From: RUG191 sp045642225
Lineage (GTDB): Bacteria > Bacillota > Clostridia > Lachnospirales > Lachnospiraceae
DNA: 64,000 bases
Direction: 5' to 3'
Assembly: GCA_045642225.1 (NCBI GenBank)
Contig: JAZUIN010000018.1
Coordinates: forward strand, 1 to 64,000
Shown piece after piece: positions 45,021-53,718 of this stretch. The notes under the pieces were generated by a model. It was not told the origin of the DNA and searched no databases. It saw only the letters and a program-made list of their open reading frames with translations. Positions within the stretch are counted from its first letter, which is position 1. The number at the start of each line of letters is the position of its first letter. A program made the position numbers and the translations under genes.

Positions 45021-45941
45021 ATGTACTATTTTATTGTAAACACTGCATCTAGAACTGGTAAAGCAGCAGAGATTTGGAAAAATATCAAAGCGATGCTAGA
45101 TGATAAAAAAGTTAAATACGAGTATTACATAACTCAAAATGTGGGGCATGCTACAAGTCTTGCTAGTGATATCTGTGATAAAGCTGGAGATATAACTCTT
45201 GTTGTAATCGGTGGAGACGGAACAGCTAACGAAGTCATAAATGGTATGCATGATTTTGATAGAGTGAAATTTGCATATGTTCCTACTGGCTCCGGAAATG
45301 ATTTGGGTAGAGGCTTAGGAATTGATAGTAAGGACCCAGTTGCGAGAGTGGAGCATATTTTAGATGGCGGCGAAGTTAAGCCAATGGATTTGGGTAAAAT
45401 CTCTACAAATGAAGGTGTTGAGCGTTTATTTGCAATATCAGCGGGAATCGGTGTTGATGCCGCTGTTTGCAAGCAAGCTTTAACATCTAAATTAAAGACA
45501 TTTCTCAATAAGTTTGGAGTTGGTTCAGCTACATATGTATTATTGACTGTAAAGAATTTATTTACTATGCCCGTGTGTGATGGCGAGCTCACTTTAGATA
45601 GTGGTGAAGTAAAAAGAGTTTCAAATATCATTTTTTGTGCAGCTATGAATCATCCTTGGGAAGGTGGCGGAGTTCCGATGGCACCTAATGCTAGCGCTTA
45701 TGACGGAGAGCTAAGTGTATGCTGTGTAAGTGATATTAAGCGAGCAAATTGCTTCTCAAAGCTACCACTTCTTGTTGCGTCAAAGCACGAGGGGATTAAG
45801 GGATTTGACATTTTCAATTGCAAAAGTATTAAATTAGAGCTCAAAGACAAAATGACAGCTCATGCAGATGGTGAGTATTGTGGTGAGCCAATTGTTGTAG
45901 AATATTCTTGTGTACCTAGCAAACTTAATGTTATAATATAA
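45021..45941 (+). CDS. Diacylglycerol/lipid kinase (YegS/BmrU family)
   Basis: A 306-residue lipid kinase-like protein. GGDGTANEVINGM (about residue 64) is the ATP-site signature, and PTGSGNDLGRGLG follows. The C-terminal domain has NHPWEGGGVPMAPNASAYDGEL, and HADGEY near the end is typical. It may phosphorylate diacylglycerol or another lipid for lipoteichoic acid recycling. The start at 45021 follows AGAAAGG; an earlier TTG at 45006 overlaps that site. A diguanylate cyclase gene begins 41 bases later. Confidence 0.88.
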   Translation: MYYFIVNTASRTGKAAEIWKNIKAMLDDKKVKYEYYITQNVGHATSLASDICDKAGDITLVVIGGDGTANEVINGMHDFDRVKFAYVPTGSGNDLGRGLGIDSKDPVARVEHILDGGEVKPMDLGKISTNEGVERLFAISAGIGVDAAVCKQALTSKLKTFLNKFGVGSATYVLLTVKNLFTMPVCDGELTLDSGEVKRVSNIIFCAAMNHPWEGGGVPMAPNASAYDGELSVCCVSDIKRANCFSKLPLLVASKHEGIKGFDIFNCKSIKLELKDKMTAHADGEYCGEPIVVEYSCVPSKLNVII

Positions 45942-45982
45942 CTTAGGATAATGTAGTTTGTCTTCTTTGATAGGAGAAATGA

Positions 45983-47104
45983 ATGGGTGAGAGAATAAAG
46001 ATTAACGAAATTAATAGGTTATCACTTAAGTACATTGAAGATAATCCTGATGAAGTTAGGGATAGAAACCAGAAATTAATTATTACCTGGAGTATCGCTT
46101 ACTTCTTTGTTTTGGTTGCATATAATGTCATTGTGCCGCTTTTCTTCAAGAATTGGGGTGTGGATTATATCTACCAGATCGCACTTGTTATACATATTAT
46201 TGTTTTGGCAATAATTTTACTACGATATCGTAAGGCAAAGAGACCTGAACGAGAGGTTAGAATTGTATGTGCATGTTATCAATTGTATGTAATGGCTTTT
46301 GTTATTGTTATTAGTGTTATGCCTCCTTGGATGGACCAGCCAGCAATTTATTTTGCACCTATAGCAATGGCATTTGCTGTAATGTTTATTTTTACGTATT
46401 ATACAGCGATAGTGTTGTGTTTGATAGAAGTTGGCGTTCTTATAATTATGTCATTCTTACTTAAAGATGCTTCTGTTGCCAACATTAATTTATTCTCATC
46501 TTTGCTTTCGTGTTTTGTTGCTATATACGCAAGTGGTCTTGTATATACTAGTCGAATTCTTGAAAGTAAGCATAGAAAGAAGCTACGTAAAATGGGACAG
46601 ACGGATAAGCTTACTGGTCTTTATAACCGTGGCGCAACAGAGATGAATGTTCAAGACTACATGAGAGACAATAGACAGACTAAGTATGCATTGATGCTTA
46701 TTGATGTAGATGGCTTTAAGGGCGTAAATGATACTTATGGACATCAGAAGGGTGATGATGTTCTTAAAGCTGTTGCTGGTATCTTGAATGAAGCTGCTGG
46801 AGGATTGAATATTACTGGCCGTATGGGCGGTGATGAATTCTTAATATTTGTTAAGAATTGGAAGACTAGAGAAGACATTGAACAGATAGCAACTCAGATA
46901 TTGAGAAATGTTCCTAAGATTGAATTGCCAGATGATAGGGTAAGTATTTCTTGTTCTATTGGTGTTTGTGCACTTGAAGAAGAAGAGTGGTTAGAGTTTG
47001 ATGAAATGTTCTCATGTGCTGATAAATCTTTGTATTATGTTAAGAATAATGGAAAGAATTGTTGTGCATTTTACGTCAAAGCAGATAAAGCAGAGACGGA
47101 ATAA
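45983..47104 (+). CDS. Membrane diguanylate cyclase (GGDEF)
   Basis: A 373-residue protein. About six membrane helices fill residues 30-190, and a GGDEF domain occupies about 205-365. The active-site GGDEF is intact within RMGGDEFLIF; the inhibitory RxxD site before it is missing (GGLNITG). YALMLIDVDGFKGVNDTYGHQKGDDVL and the late VSISCSIGVC are typical. It synthesises c-di-GMP. No EAL or PilZ gene is in the window, though a type IV pilus cluster lies further along. Regulation by an unknown membrane input is inferred. Confidence 0.9.
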   Translation: MGERIKINEINRLSLKYIEDNPDEVRDRNQKLIITWSIAYFFVLVAYNVIVPLFFKNWGVDYIYQIALVIHIIVLAIILLRYRKAKRPEREVRIVCACYQLYVMAFVIVISVMPPWMDQPAIYFAPIAMAFAVMFIFTYYTAIVLCLIEVGVLIIMSFLLKDASVANINLFSSLLSCFVAIYASGLVYTSRILESKHRKKLRKMGQTDKLTGLYNRGATEMNVQDYMRDNRQTKYALMLIDVDGFKGVNDTYGHQKGDDVLKAVAGILNEAAGGLNITGRMGGDEFLIFVKNWKTREDIEQIATQILRNVPKIELPDDRVSISCSIGVCALEEEEWLEFDEMFSCADKSLYYVKNNGKNCCAFYVKADKAETE

Positions 47105-47124
47105 ATATTAATTAGTTAATATGT

Positions 47125-47153
47125 TTGACATTTTATTGTCAATTTGATATTAT
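47125..47153 (+). promoter_or_regulatory. tRNA-Leu promoter
   Basis: TTGACA (47125-47130) and TATTAT (47148-47153) are spaced 17 bases. TTGACA also pairs with TGTCAA at 47137-47142 as an inverted repeat. Confidence 0.75.
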
Positions 47154-47177
47154 ATCTTTTGTTGTGAAAACAACTAT

Positions 47178-47262
47178 GCGGAAGTGTCGGAACTGGCAGA
47201 CGAGCAAGACTAAGGATCTTGTGTTCATTGCGAACGTGTGGGTTCAAGTCCCATCTTCCGCA
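47178..47262 (+). tRNA. tRNA-Leu (anticodon AAG)
   Basis: An 85-nt class II tRNA. The acceptor GCGGAAG (47178-47184) pairs with CTTCCGC (47255-47261), with discriminator A at 47262. The D arm contains GGAACTGGCAGA; the anticodon stem CAAGA/TCTTG encloses the loop CTAAGGA, giving anticodon AAG (47212-47214). A long variable arm (near 47222-47238) identifies it as Leu, and the T arm has GGTTCAAGTC. CCA is not encoded. Wobble A34 in bacteria would normally be deaminated to inosine by TadA; AAG for Leu is uncommon in bacteria. Confidence 0.93.
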
Positions 47263-47263
47263 T

Positions 47264-47301
47264 TAAAAAAAGGTTCAACCGAAAGGTTGGACCTTTTTTT
47301 G
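47264..47301. terminator. Bidirectional terminator between tRNA-Leu and minus-strand gene
   Basis: AGGTTCAACC (47271-47280), GAAA loop and GGTTGGACCT, with seven A before and a T run after. It ends the tRNA transcript and the converging minus-strand pair. Confidence 0.88.
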
Positions 47302-47307
47302 TTTGAT

Positions 47308-47634
47308 CTACACAAACGTCACATCAACGTATTCTCTTGTTAATAATATTTTATCTGTATTTATTAGTTTCTTAATATCTTCGATAGCATTCAAGAATCT
47401 AGCACTATCATCGCCTAGTAGTGTAATTACGAGGCTATCTTCTATTAGATATCCAGTCTTGTGGTTATATCCGCCATTAATCCTATTCACAGAGAACGCT
47501 ATTTTGTGTTCGGTGCAGTATTCTTCAAGATATCCCATAAACTCTTCATAGTTAATGCGACTCTTGTTGATGTCCATATCAGTAAGACCTATGTATAATT
47601 CGTATTTACAGTTTTTAATAAAATCAGCTTTCAT
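47308..47634 (-). CDS. Small protein of unknown function, paralogue A
   Basis: A 108-residue protein without recognised family. It resembles its upstream neighbour: YELYIGL near the start, FSVNRINGGYNHKTGY in the middle, then a hydrophobic strand LVITLLGD, an alpha helix and ILLTREYV at the end. The pattern suggests a compact alpha/beta fold, perhaps like DUF3574, but this is only a visual impression. It is read from the minus strand, overlapping the end of its neighbour by 4 bases (ATGA), so both are translated together. Confidence 0.75.
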   Translation of the reverse strand: MKADFIKNCKYELYIGLTDMDINKSRINYEEFMGYLEEYCTEHKIAFSVNRINGGYNHKTGYLIEDSLVITLLGDDSARFLNAIEDIKKLINTDKILLTREYVDVTFV

Positions 47635-47963
47635 AGATATACAATTTCCAAATCTTTCTTTACTAAAAGTATTGATTCTTGTTCAAGAAGCATTTTGAGC
47701 GTCTTTGCAAGTTCTTTTACAAAATCATAATCCCCGTTTATAAATGTAAGCACAATAGCTTTTTCTGTTTGAAAAGAATCATCAGCATAAGTGTAACCAC
47801 CATTGATGATTCTTAAGGAGAAATTAACCTTATTTTCATATAAATAATTACAAATGATTTCTTTAGCGTCATCAACATGTAATATATTTTCTCTTGAAAT
47901 CATGCTTTTTAGTCCTATGGAGATTTCGTATCCAGTTGTTTCTTTAAAGTTAATATTTTCCAT
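47631..47963 (-). CDS. Small protein of unknown function, paralogue B
   Basis: A 110-residue protein that parallels the next minus-strand gene: YEISIGLKSM, VNFSLRIINGGYTYADD, AIVLTFINGD and QESILLVKKDLE. The shared INGGY and hydrophobic strand pattern show that the two arose by duplication, though identity is modest. Function is unknown. It is the first gene of the pair, with the second overlapping by four bases. No toxin or immunity signatures are evident. Confidence 0.75.
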   Translation of the reverse strand: MENINFKETTGYEISIGLKSMISRENILHVDDAKEIICNYLYENKVNFSLRIINGGYTYADDSFQTEKAIVLTFINGDYDFVKELAKTLKMLLEQESILLVKKDLEIVYL

Positions 47964-48027
47964 AACATAGTTACTATATCATATTTTCAGCTACGTGTTC
48001 AATTGATGGCATTAACATTTCATAATA

Positions 48028-48348
48028 CTATTCCTTCCCCAACAACCTTAGTCCAATAATTCCAATCACGATTAAGAGGATGCAAATGTATTGCGGAATG
48101 GTAAGCTGGTCCTTGAATAGAAATACTCCAAGAACGGTAGTGCCAATAATTCCTATTCCAGTCCAGATTGCATAGCTTGTGCTGATTGGTAAATTTTTTA
48201 CAGCGAGAGTTAGAAATACTAAGCTTGCAATGTAGCCTACGATTGTAAGTATAGAAGGTATAAGGTTAGTGAAGCCGTTAGAGTACTTCATTGATATAGC
48301 CCAAAATACTTCAAAACCTCCTGCAATTATAAGTAAAATCCAGTTCAT
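48028..48348 (-). CDS. SMR-family exporter, SugE/Gdx type
   Basis: A 106-residue small multidrug resistance protein with four membrane helices. Glu13 in GGFEVFWAIS is the conserved charged residue; the sequence ISTSYAIWTGIGIIG matches the Gdx (guanidinium exporter) branch more than EmrE. The start is set by AAGGAG six bases upstream on the minus strand. No guanidine riboswitch signature was recognised upstream. It has its own promoter (-35 TTGCAT, -10 TATAAT on the minus strand, 48399-48427). Confidence 0.88.
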   Translation of the reverse strand: MNWILLIIAGGFEVFWAISMKYSNGFTNLIPSILTIVGYIASLVFLTLAVKNLPISTSYAIWTGIGIIGTTVLGVFLFKDQLTIPQYICILLIVIGIIGLRLLGKE

Positions 48349-48398
48349 ATCATGCTCCTTAAAGTGTAATAACAATATACATTCATCATATCTTTCTT

Positions 48399-48427
48399 AT
48401 TATATGAGTAACATTTCACAAATGCAA
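48399..48427 (-). promoter_or_regulatory. Promoter of the SMR exporter gene
   Basis: On the minus strand TTGCAT (48422-48427) and TATAAT (48399-48404) are separated by 17 bases. Confidence 0.65.
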
Positions 48428-48506
48428 ACAACAAAAAATAAAAAATCTATAAAAAAATAAAGGAAATCGTCATTTTGTCCGTTATATTGATATGAGGAGT
48501 ATCCAC

Positions 48507-49529
48507 ATGAAAGAACCAACAATTAGAGAAGCAATTGAACAAAGGGAGAAAGAGACGCTATGTTCTTGGGCTACATTAGATGCTAATTCAAGAGGTCGAG
48601 ATGTAGACGAAGAGCAGTGCGATATACGTCCAGTTTTCCAGAGAGATAGAGATAGAATTTTACATAGTAAGTCTTTTCGTAGACTTAAGAATAAGACACA
48701 AGTATTTCTAACCCCTAAAGGGGATCACTATAGAACTAGGTTGAGCCATACTCTTGAGGTTTCGCAAAATGCTAGAACGATTGCAAAGGCGTTAAGACTT
48801 AATGAAGACTTAGTAGAGGCGATTGCTTTAGGACACGACTTGGGGCATACACCTTTTGGCCATTCTGGTGAGAGAGTTTTAAATGATTTGTGCTCGGGCG
48901 GATTTGTCCATAGTGAGCAAAGCGTGAGAATTGTTGAGCGACTAGAGAAGAATGGACAAGGACTCAATCTTACTTGGGAGGTTAGAGACGGAATTAGAAA
49001 TCATCAGACACATTCTAATCCATCAACGCCAGAAGGTCAGATAGTCAGATTGTCAGACAAGATTGCGTATGTTAATCACGATATTGACGATGCAATTCGT
49101 GGCAACATTTTGTCAGAAGACGATATTCCCAAATATATTCGTGATATTCTCGGGAATAGTACAAGACAGCGACTTGATACGCTCATTCATGATGTTGTGA
49201 CTCAAAGCTTGATGAACGAGAAGATTTGTATGTCGGATGAAGTGCAAGGTGCCATGATGGACCTTCGTAATTTCATGTTTGAAAATGTATACAAGAACGA
49301 GGTAGCCAAAGGCGAAGAAGTTAAAGCAAAGCGTATGCTTGAGATGCTTTTTGAATATTATATGGGAAATGTTAATGATATTCCTCGTAAATATATTAGT
49401 ATGATAAATGAAGGTGAGGCGAAGGACCGTGTAGTGTGTGATTACATTGCAGGCATGACGGACCAATATGCTATCGATAAATTCAATGAATATTACATGC
49501 CACTAGCGTGGAAGGTGGACAATTTCTAG
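48507..49529 (+). CDS. dgt: dGTP triphosphohydrolase
   Basis: A 340-residue HD-domain dNTPase, hydrolysing dGTP or other dNTPs to nucleoside and triphosphate. The HD metal-site sequence ALGHDLGHTPFGHSGERVL is near residue 110, and the DNA/nucleotide region HSKSFRRLKNKTQVFL and YRTRLSHTLEVSQ are typical. The start at 48507 follows GAGGAG (48494-48499); an ATG at 48492 overlaps that site. It heads the conserved clostridial dgt-dnaG-rpoD block. Confidence 0.92.
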   Translation: MKEPTIREAIEQREKETLCSWATLDANSRGRDVDEEQCDIRPVFQRDRDRILHSKSFRRLKNKTQVFLTPKGDHYRTRLSHTLEVSQNARTIAKALRLNEDLVEAIALGHDLGHTPFGHSGERVLNDLCSGGFVHSEQSVRIVERLEKNGQGLNLTWEVRDGIRNHQTHSNPSTPEGQIVRLSDKIAYVNHDIDDAIRGNILSEDDIPKYIRDILGNSTRQRLDTLIHDVVTQSLMNEKICMSDEVQGAMMDLRNFMFENVYKNEVAKGEEVKAKRMLEMLFEYYMGNVNDIPRKYISMINEGEAKDRVVCDYIAGMTDQYAIDKFNEYYMPLAWKVDNF

Positions 49530-49539
49530 GGAGGAAAAA

Positions 49540-51342
49540 ATGCCAATGTATTCAGAAGAAATCGTCGAAGAAGTTCGTTCTAGAAACGACATTGTCGACG
49601 TAGTTTCTAGCTATGTACATTTAGAAAAAAAGGGCGCTAACTATTTTGGCTTGTGTCCCTTTCATAATGAGAAGTCGGCATCGTTTTCTGTAACTCCTAG
49701 TAAGCAAATGTTTTTTTGCTTTGGATGTCATAAGGGTGGAAATGTTTTTACATTTCTAATGGAATATAATAATGAGACCTTTGTTGAAGCATTGTCTGAG
49801 CTTGCTGCGAGGGCTGGAATCGCCCTTCCTGAGCGCGAAATGACAAAAGAAGAGAAGGCGCGTAAGACAAAGAGGGATATGCTCAAAGCGGTTAACAAAG
49901 ATGCAACAATGTATTTCTATAAGCAACTCAAAAATGATAGAAGTCAGATAGGAATGCAGTATTTTAGAGAGAAGAGAAAGCTTTCTGACAAAACCATTAA
50001 TAATTGGGGATTAGGCTATGCTGATAAATCGCCTACAGGTCTTTATGATTATCTTAAGAGCAAGGGGCATAGTGATGGCGTGATGAAGGAAAGCGGCCTA
50101 GTAGTCTTCGATGAGAAGAACGGTCCGAGAGATTATTTCTTCAACAGGGTGATGTTTCCGATTGCTAATAGGCGAAATGAAGTAGTTGCATTTGGTGGGC
50201 GAGTTTTAGGTGATGCCAAGCCTAAATATTTGAACTCTCCAGAAAATGAATTGTTCCGCAAGAGGCAGAATATGTATGGCCTTAATATTGCCAACAAGTC
50301 TAGGCGGGAAATGTTCATCTTGTGCGAAGGTTATATGGATGTAATAGCGCTTCATCAGGCGGGTTTTGATAATGCAGTTGCCTCACTAGGAACAGCAATT
50401 ACTGATGGCCACGTTAATTTGATGAAGAACGCCAGAAAGAAAGTTTACATTTGTTATGATAATGATGAGGCTGGAGTTTCAGCAGCGCTTCGTGCAGTCC
50501 AGATGCTTAGGGCAGCTAAGGTTGAGTGCAAGGTTATAGATATGTCGCCTTATAATGATCCGGATGAATTCATTAAGGCGGAAGGCGCAGAGGTTTATCA
50601 GCGAAGAATTGATAATGCCGAGAATAGTTTCATTTACACTATCAGAATGTCTAGACGCAAATATAATTGTGAAGACCCAGATCAGCTTAATCAATTTTAT
50701 CGTGAGACGGCTAAGAGGCTTTGCCTTGTTAAGACAGAGCTAGAGCGTAATAGTTACATAGATAAGATATCGGAAATGTATAACATTTCTAGTAAGGCGC
50801 TTCAAGAAATTGTTATAGACGAAGCAAAAAATACCAAAGACTTAGAGCGACTTCAAAGAGAATTTGAAGGTGAAGTTACCGAAGAGGAAAATGTAACTAG
50901 ACGAAAAAAGGTAAGCGTAGAAGAGAAGAAGAAGGAAGCTCTCAAGGAGACGGAGGGAATACTTCTTACGTGGATTTTTGAAGAACCATATCTATATGAT
51001 AAGATTAAGAAATATTTAACCATAGAGGATTTTACAGAAGGCATTTATCGAGATATGGCAAGCGAGATGTTCGAGGCCATAGATAAAGGCGAAGAATTCA
51101 ATCCTGCATCTATTATGTGCTCGTTTGAAGATGATGAGGCACATAATGAAATTGCTAGAATGCTACATACTAAGATAGAAAATGTTAGTGCAACACAGAA
51201 GGAAATAATTCTTAAAGAAACCTTACTAAATCTTAAGAAGGAGCGTAAGAATAATTTCGATAATTCAGTGGAAAATGCAGGACAAAAGCTTAGAACTTTG
51301 ATTATGGAAATAAAAGAAATTGAGAGAAGTCGATTAATATAA
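49540..51342 (+). CDS. dnaG: DNA primase DnaG
   Basis: A 600-residue primase. The CHC2 zinc finger uses Cys39, His42, Cys60 and Cys63 (CPFH ... CFGC). The TOPRIM domain has CEGYMDVIALHQAG and CYDNDEAG. It makes RNA primers for replication. The C-terminal helicase-interaction region is rich in charged residues. It starts 10 bases after dgt with GGGAGG, and rpoD follows 12 bases after its stop, the standard macromolecular-synthesis arrangement in Clostridia without rpsU. Confidence 0.95.
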   Translation: MPMYSEEIVEEVRSRNDIVDVVSSYVHLEKKGANYFGLCPFHNEKSASFSVTPSKQMFFCFGCHKGGNVFTFLMEYNNETFVEALSELAARAGIALPEREMTKEEKARKTKRDMLKAVNKDATMYFYKQLKNDRSQIGMQYFREKRKLSDKTINNWGLGYADKSPTGLYDYLKSKGHSDGVMKESGLVVFDEKNGPRDYFFNRVMFPIANRRNEVVAFGGRVLGDAKPKYLNSPENELFRKRQNMYGLNIANKSRREMFILCEGYMDVIALHQAGFDNAVASLGTAITDGHVNLMKNARKKVYICYDNDEAGVSAALRAVQMLRAAKVECKVIDMSPYNDPDEFIKAEGAEVYQRRIDNAENSFIYTIRMSRRKYNCEDPDQLNQFYRETAKRLCLVKTELERNSYIDKISEMYNISSKALQEIVIDEAKNTKDLERLQREFEGEVTEEENVTRRKKVSVEEKKKEALKETEGILLTWIFEEPYLYDKIKKYLTIEDFTEGIYRDMASEMFEAIDKGEEFNPASIMCSFEDDEAHNEIARMLHTKIENVSATQKEIILKETLLNLKKERKNNFDNSVENAGQKLRTLIMEIKEIERSRLI

Positions 51343-51354
51343 AGGAGAAAAAAT

Positions 51355-52869
51355 ATGGCAAAGCATGATGAAGTATTTGAAGAAGAGTTTGAAGAAATCG
51401 TTGAAGACGATATGGAAATGGTTGATGAAGCAGAAGATGAATTTGAAGAGGAATTCGATGACGAAGCAGCAGATGAACCTAATGTTGAAGAACTAGATGA
51501 TATGAATGATAGTTCTGATGGCTTAGATGAGATGCTTGATGATGACTTTTCAGAAGAATTAGAGGAAGAGCTTGATGACATTGCAGATGCATTGCACGTC
51601 TTAGATGACGATGATGATGAAAATGTTGTACAAGAAGATGATGAATTACAACAATTAAGTAAGGCTGAATACGCAGAGAAGTTAGAAGAGATTGCCAAAG
51701 TTGGTAAAGAGAAAACTATATTTGAAGTGGCAGAAGTTAAAGAGTTCTTTAGAGGCTATGAGGTTGATCCTGAAATGCTTGAGGATGCACTTAGCTATCT
51801 TGAAAGCAAAGGTATTGCAATCATAAGACCTGATGAGAATGATGAAAATATTAATCTCGAAAACGAAGAAGAAGTTGAAGTAGAGAAAATTGATATTTCA
51901 GTTCCAGATGGAATTAGTACAGAAGATCCTGTAAGAATGTATCTTAAGGAAATCGGTAAGGTTCCACTTCTAACAGCAGAAGAAGAGAAAGATTTGGCTA
52001 TGAAGATGGAAGCTGGATACGAAGCTCAACAAGAGATTAATGAACGCCGTGAAAGAATCAAAGATGAAGAGAATCCTATTTCAGAAGAAGAGAAGGAAGC
52101 ACTTCGCGCTGAGATCAAAGAATTTAAGAAGACAGCCGATGTTGGAACAATGGCACGTAAGCGTCTTGCAGAGGCAAACCTTCGTCTAGTGGTTAGTATT
52201 GCCAAGAGATATGTAGGACGTGGTATGTTATTCCTTGATTTGATTCAAGAAGGCAATTTGGGATTGATCAAAGCTGTAGAGAAGTTTGATTATACTAAGG
52301 GATACAAGTTCTCGACATATGCAACTTGGTGGATTCGCCAAGCTATTACAAGAGCTATTGCTGACCAAGCTAGAACAATTCGTATTCCTGTTCATATGGT
52401 TGAAACAATTAATAAGTTGGTTAGAGTTCAACGTCAATTATTACAAGAATTAGGAAGAGAACCATCTCCTGAAGAAATCGCAGCAGAGATGGGTGTTCCA
52501 GTTGAAAAGGTTCGTGAAATTCATAAGATTTCGCAAGAGCCAGTATCGCTTGAGACTCCTATTGGCGAAGAAGAAGATTCGCATCTTGGTGATTTTATTC
52601 AAGATGAAAATGTTCCTGTTCCAGCAGAAGCAGCATCATTTACACTTCTTCGTGAGCAATTAGAGGAAGTTCTTGAGACGTTAACAGAACGTGAGAAGAA
52701 GGTTCTAATTCTAAGATTTGGACTTGAAGATGGTAGAGGCAGAACTCTTGAAGAAGTTGGTAAGGAGTTCAATGTAACTCGTGAGCGTATTCGTCAAATC
52801 GAAGCTAAGGCTTTGCGTAAATTACGTCATCCTTCAAGAAGCCGCAAGCTACGTGATTATCTTGAGTAA
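51355..52869 (+). CDS. rpoD: Primary sigma factor RpoD/SigA with acidic N-terminal extension
   Basis: A 504-residue sigma-70 factor. Region 1.2 begins near residue 188 (STEDPVRMYLKEIG), region 2 contains LRLVVSIAKRYVGRGMLFLDLIQEGNLGL and the -10 recognising YATWWIRQAITRAI. Region 3 and region 4 (VLILRFGLEDG, VTRERIRQIEAKAL) follow. It is longer than the common firmicute SigA of around 370 residues because the first 110 residues are mainly Asp and Glu. The repetitive acidic DNA does not disturb the frame. It is the last of the dgt-dnaG-rpoD block. Confidence 0.96.
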   Translation: MAKHDEVFEEEFEEIVEDDMEMVDEAEDEFEEEFDDEAADEPNVEELDDMNDSSDGLDEMLDDDFSEELEEELDDIADALHVLDDDDDENVVQEDDELQQLSKAEYAEKLEEIAKVGKEKTIFEVAEVKEFFRGYEVDPEMLEDALSYLESKGIAIIRPDENDENINLENEEEVEVEKIDISVPDGISTEDPVRMYLKEIGKVPLLTAEEEKDLAMKMEAGYEAQQEINERRERIKDEENPISEEEKEALRAEIKEFKKTADVGTMARKRLAEANLRLVVSIAKRYVGRGMLFLDLIQEGNLGLIKAVEKFDYTKGYKFSTYATWWIRQAITRAIADQARTIRIPVHMVETINKLVRVQRQLLQELGREPSPEEIAAEMGVPVEKVREIHKISQEPVSLETPIGEEEDSHLGDFIQDENVPVPAEAASFTLLREQLEEVLETLTEREKKVLILRFGLEDGRGRTLEEVGKEFNVTRERIRQIEAKALRKLRHPSRSRKLRDYLE

Positions 52870-52885
52870 GTAAAAATGTAAATGT

Positions 52886-52916
52886 CATAATCCTGCGAAT
52901 ATTTCGTGGGATTATG
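52886..52916 (+). terminator. Hairpin after rpoD
   Basis: CATAATCCTGCGAA (52886-52899) pairs with TTCGTGGGATTATG (52903-52916) with two G-T wobbles. The T-rich tail is weak, so it may be an attenuator before trmK. Confidence 0.6.
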
Positions 52917-52936
52917 TTGTATATTGAGGTAGTAGG

Positions 52937-53668
52937 ATGAGTAAATTATCACCAAGACTTTCGCTTGTAGAAGAGATGTTAGGGACGGGAAATGTGATAT
53001 GTGACGTGGGAACTGACCATGCATATTTACCAATAGCCTTGATACAAAATAATAAATTTACCAGAGCAATCGCAATGGATATCAATAAAGGACCGCTTGA
53101 ACTTGCTAACAAAAATGTTTCTCAGAATGCTTTAGAGGATAAAGTCGAGCTTAGATTGTCAGACGGCTTAGCTGAACTTAGCGTGGGTGAAGCCGATGCG
53201 TTGTCGATTTGTGGCATGGGTGGAAATGTTATGATGCACATTTTCAATGAAGGGGAAGTTGTTATTCGTAGCATTTCAAATGTAATTGTTCAACCGCAAA
53301 GTGAATACCTGGGCTTTCGTAAATATTTATTAGAGAATAACTATGTTATAGTCGATGAAAACATCGTGTTTGACGAAGGAAAATATTATTTTGTATGGCA
53401 AGTTATATCAAGTTTGGCGCCTAGCATAATAGGCGAGAAAGAAGATGTTAAAAATTTAACAATCGATAATTATAAGTGTGAATTCGATTTTAAGTACGGA
53501 ATTATTTTGCAGAAGAAAAAGGATAAGACATTCATAGAATTTATCGAGAAGCAAATTGAGATTTTGGCAAATGTATATGATAATATGAAGTCGAATTCTC
53601 CTAATAATCCTAAGCTTAAAGCCTTGCAAGATGAGATACATTATCTGGAATATTGTCAAAATAAATAA
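52937..53668 (+). CDS. trmK: tRNA (adenine(22)-N1)-methyltransferase TrmK
   Basis: A 243-residue methyltransferase that adds m1A22 in tRNA. The SAM motif DVGTDHAYLPIALIQ is near residue 24 and is characteristic of TrmK; AMDINKGPLELA and ICGMGGNVMMHI follow. QPQSEYLGFRKYL is also typical. It lies directly before a Nif3-family gene, a conserved gene order in Firmicutes (sigA-trmK-nif3). Confidence 0.93.
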   Translation: MSKLSPRLSLVEEMLGTGNVICDVGTDHAYLPIALIQNNKFTRAIAMDINKGPLELANKNVSQNALEDKVELRLSDGLAELSVGEADALSICGMGGNVMMHIFNEGEVVIRSISNVIVQPQSEYLGFRKYLLENNYVIVDENIVFDEGKYYFVWQVISSLAPSIIGEKEDVKNLTIDNYKCEFDFKYGIILQKKKDKTFIEFIEKQIEILANVYDNMKSNSPNNPKLKALQDEIHYLEYCQNK

Positions 53669-53718
53669 AGGATGTTATCATCATATTAATAGGTTTTGGA
53701 CTTTGATAGGGGGCTATT

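Noticed and set aside
47125..47142. TTGACA/TGTCAA inverted repeat at the tRNA promoter taken as an operator
   Set aside because: Six-base arms at a consensus -35 are likely by chance; tRNA promoters rarely have operators.
47125..47343. Plus-strand frame covering tRNA-Leu
   Set aside because: It spans the tRNA and its terminator; the product is an artefact.
48349..48470. Guanidine riboswitch before the SMR exporter
   Set aside because: No paired ACGR loops or ykkC-like structure seen on the minus strand.
51045..51698. Long serine-rich open frame on the minus strand
   Set aside because: It is the mirror of Glu/Asp codons in the acidic end of rpoD; no ribosome binding site or family.
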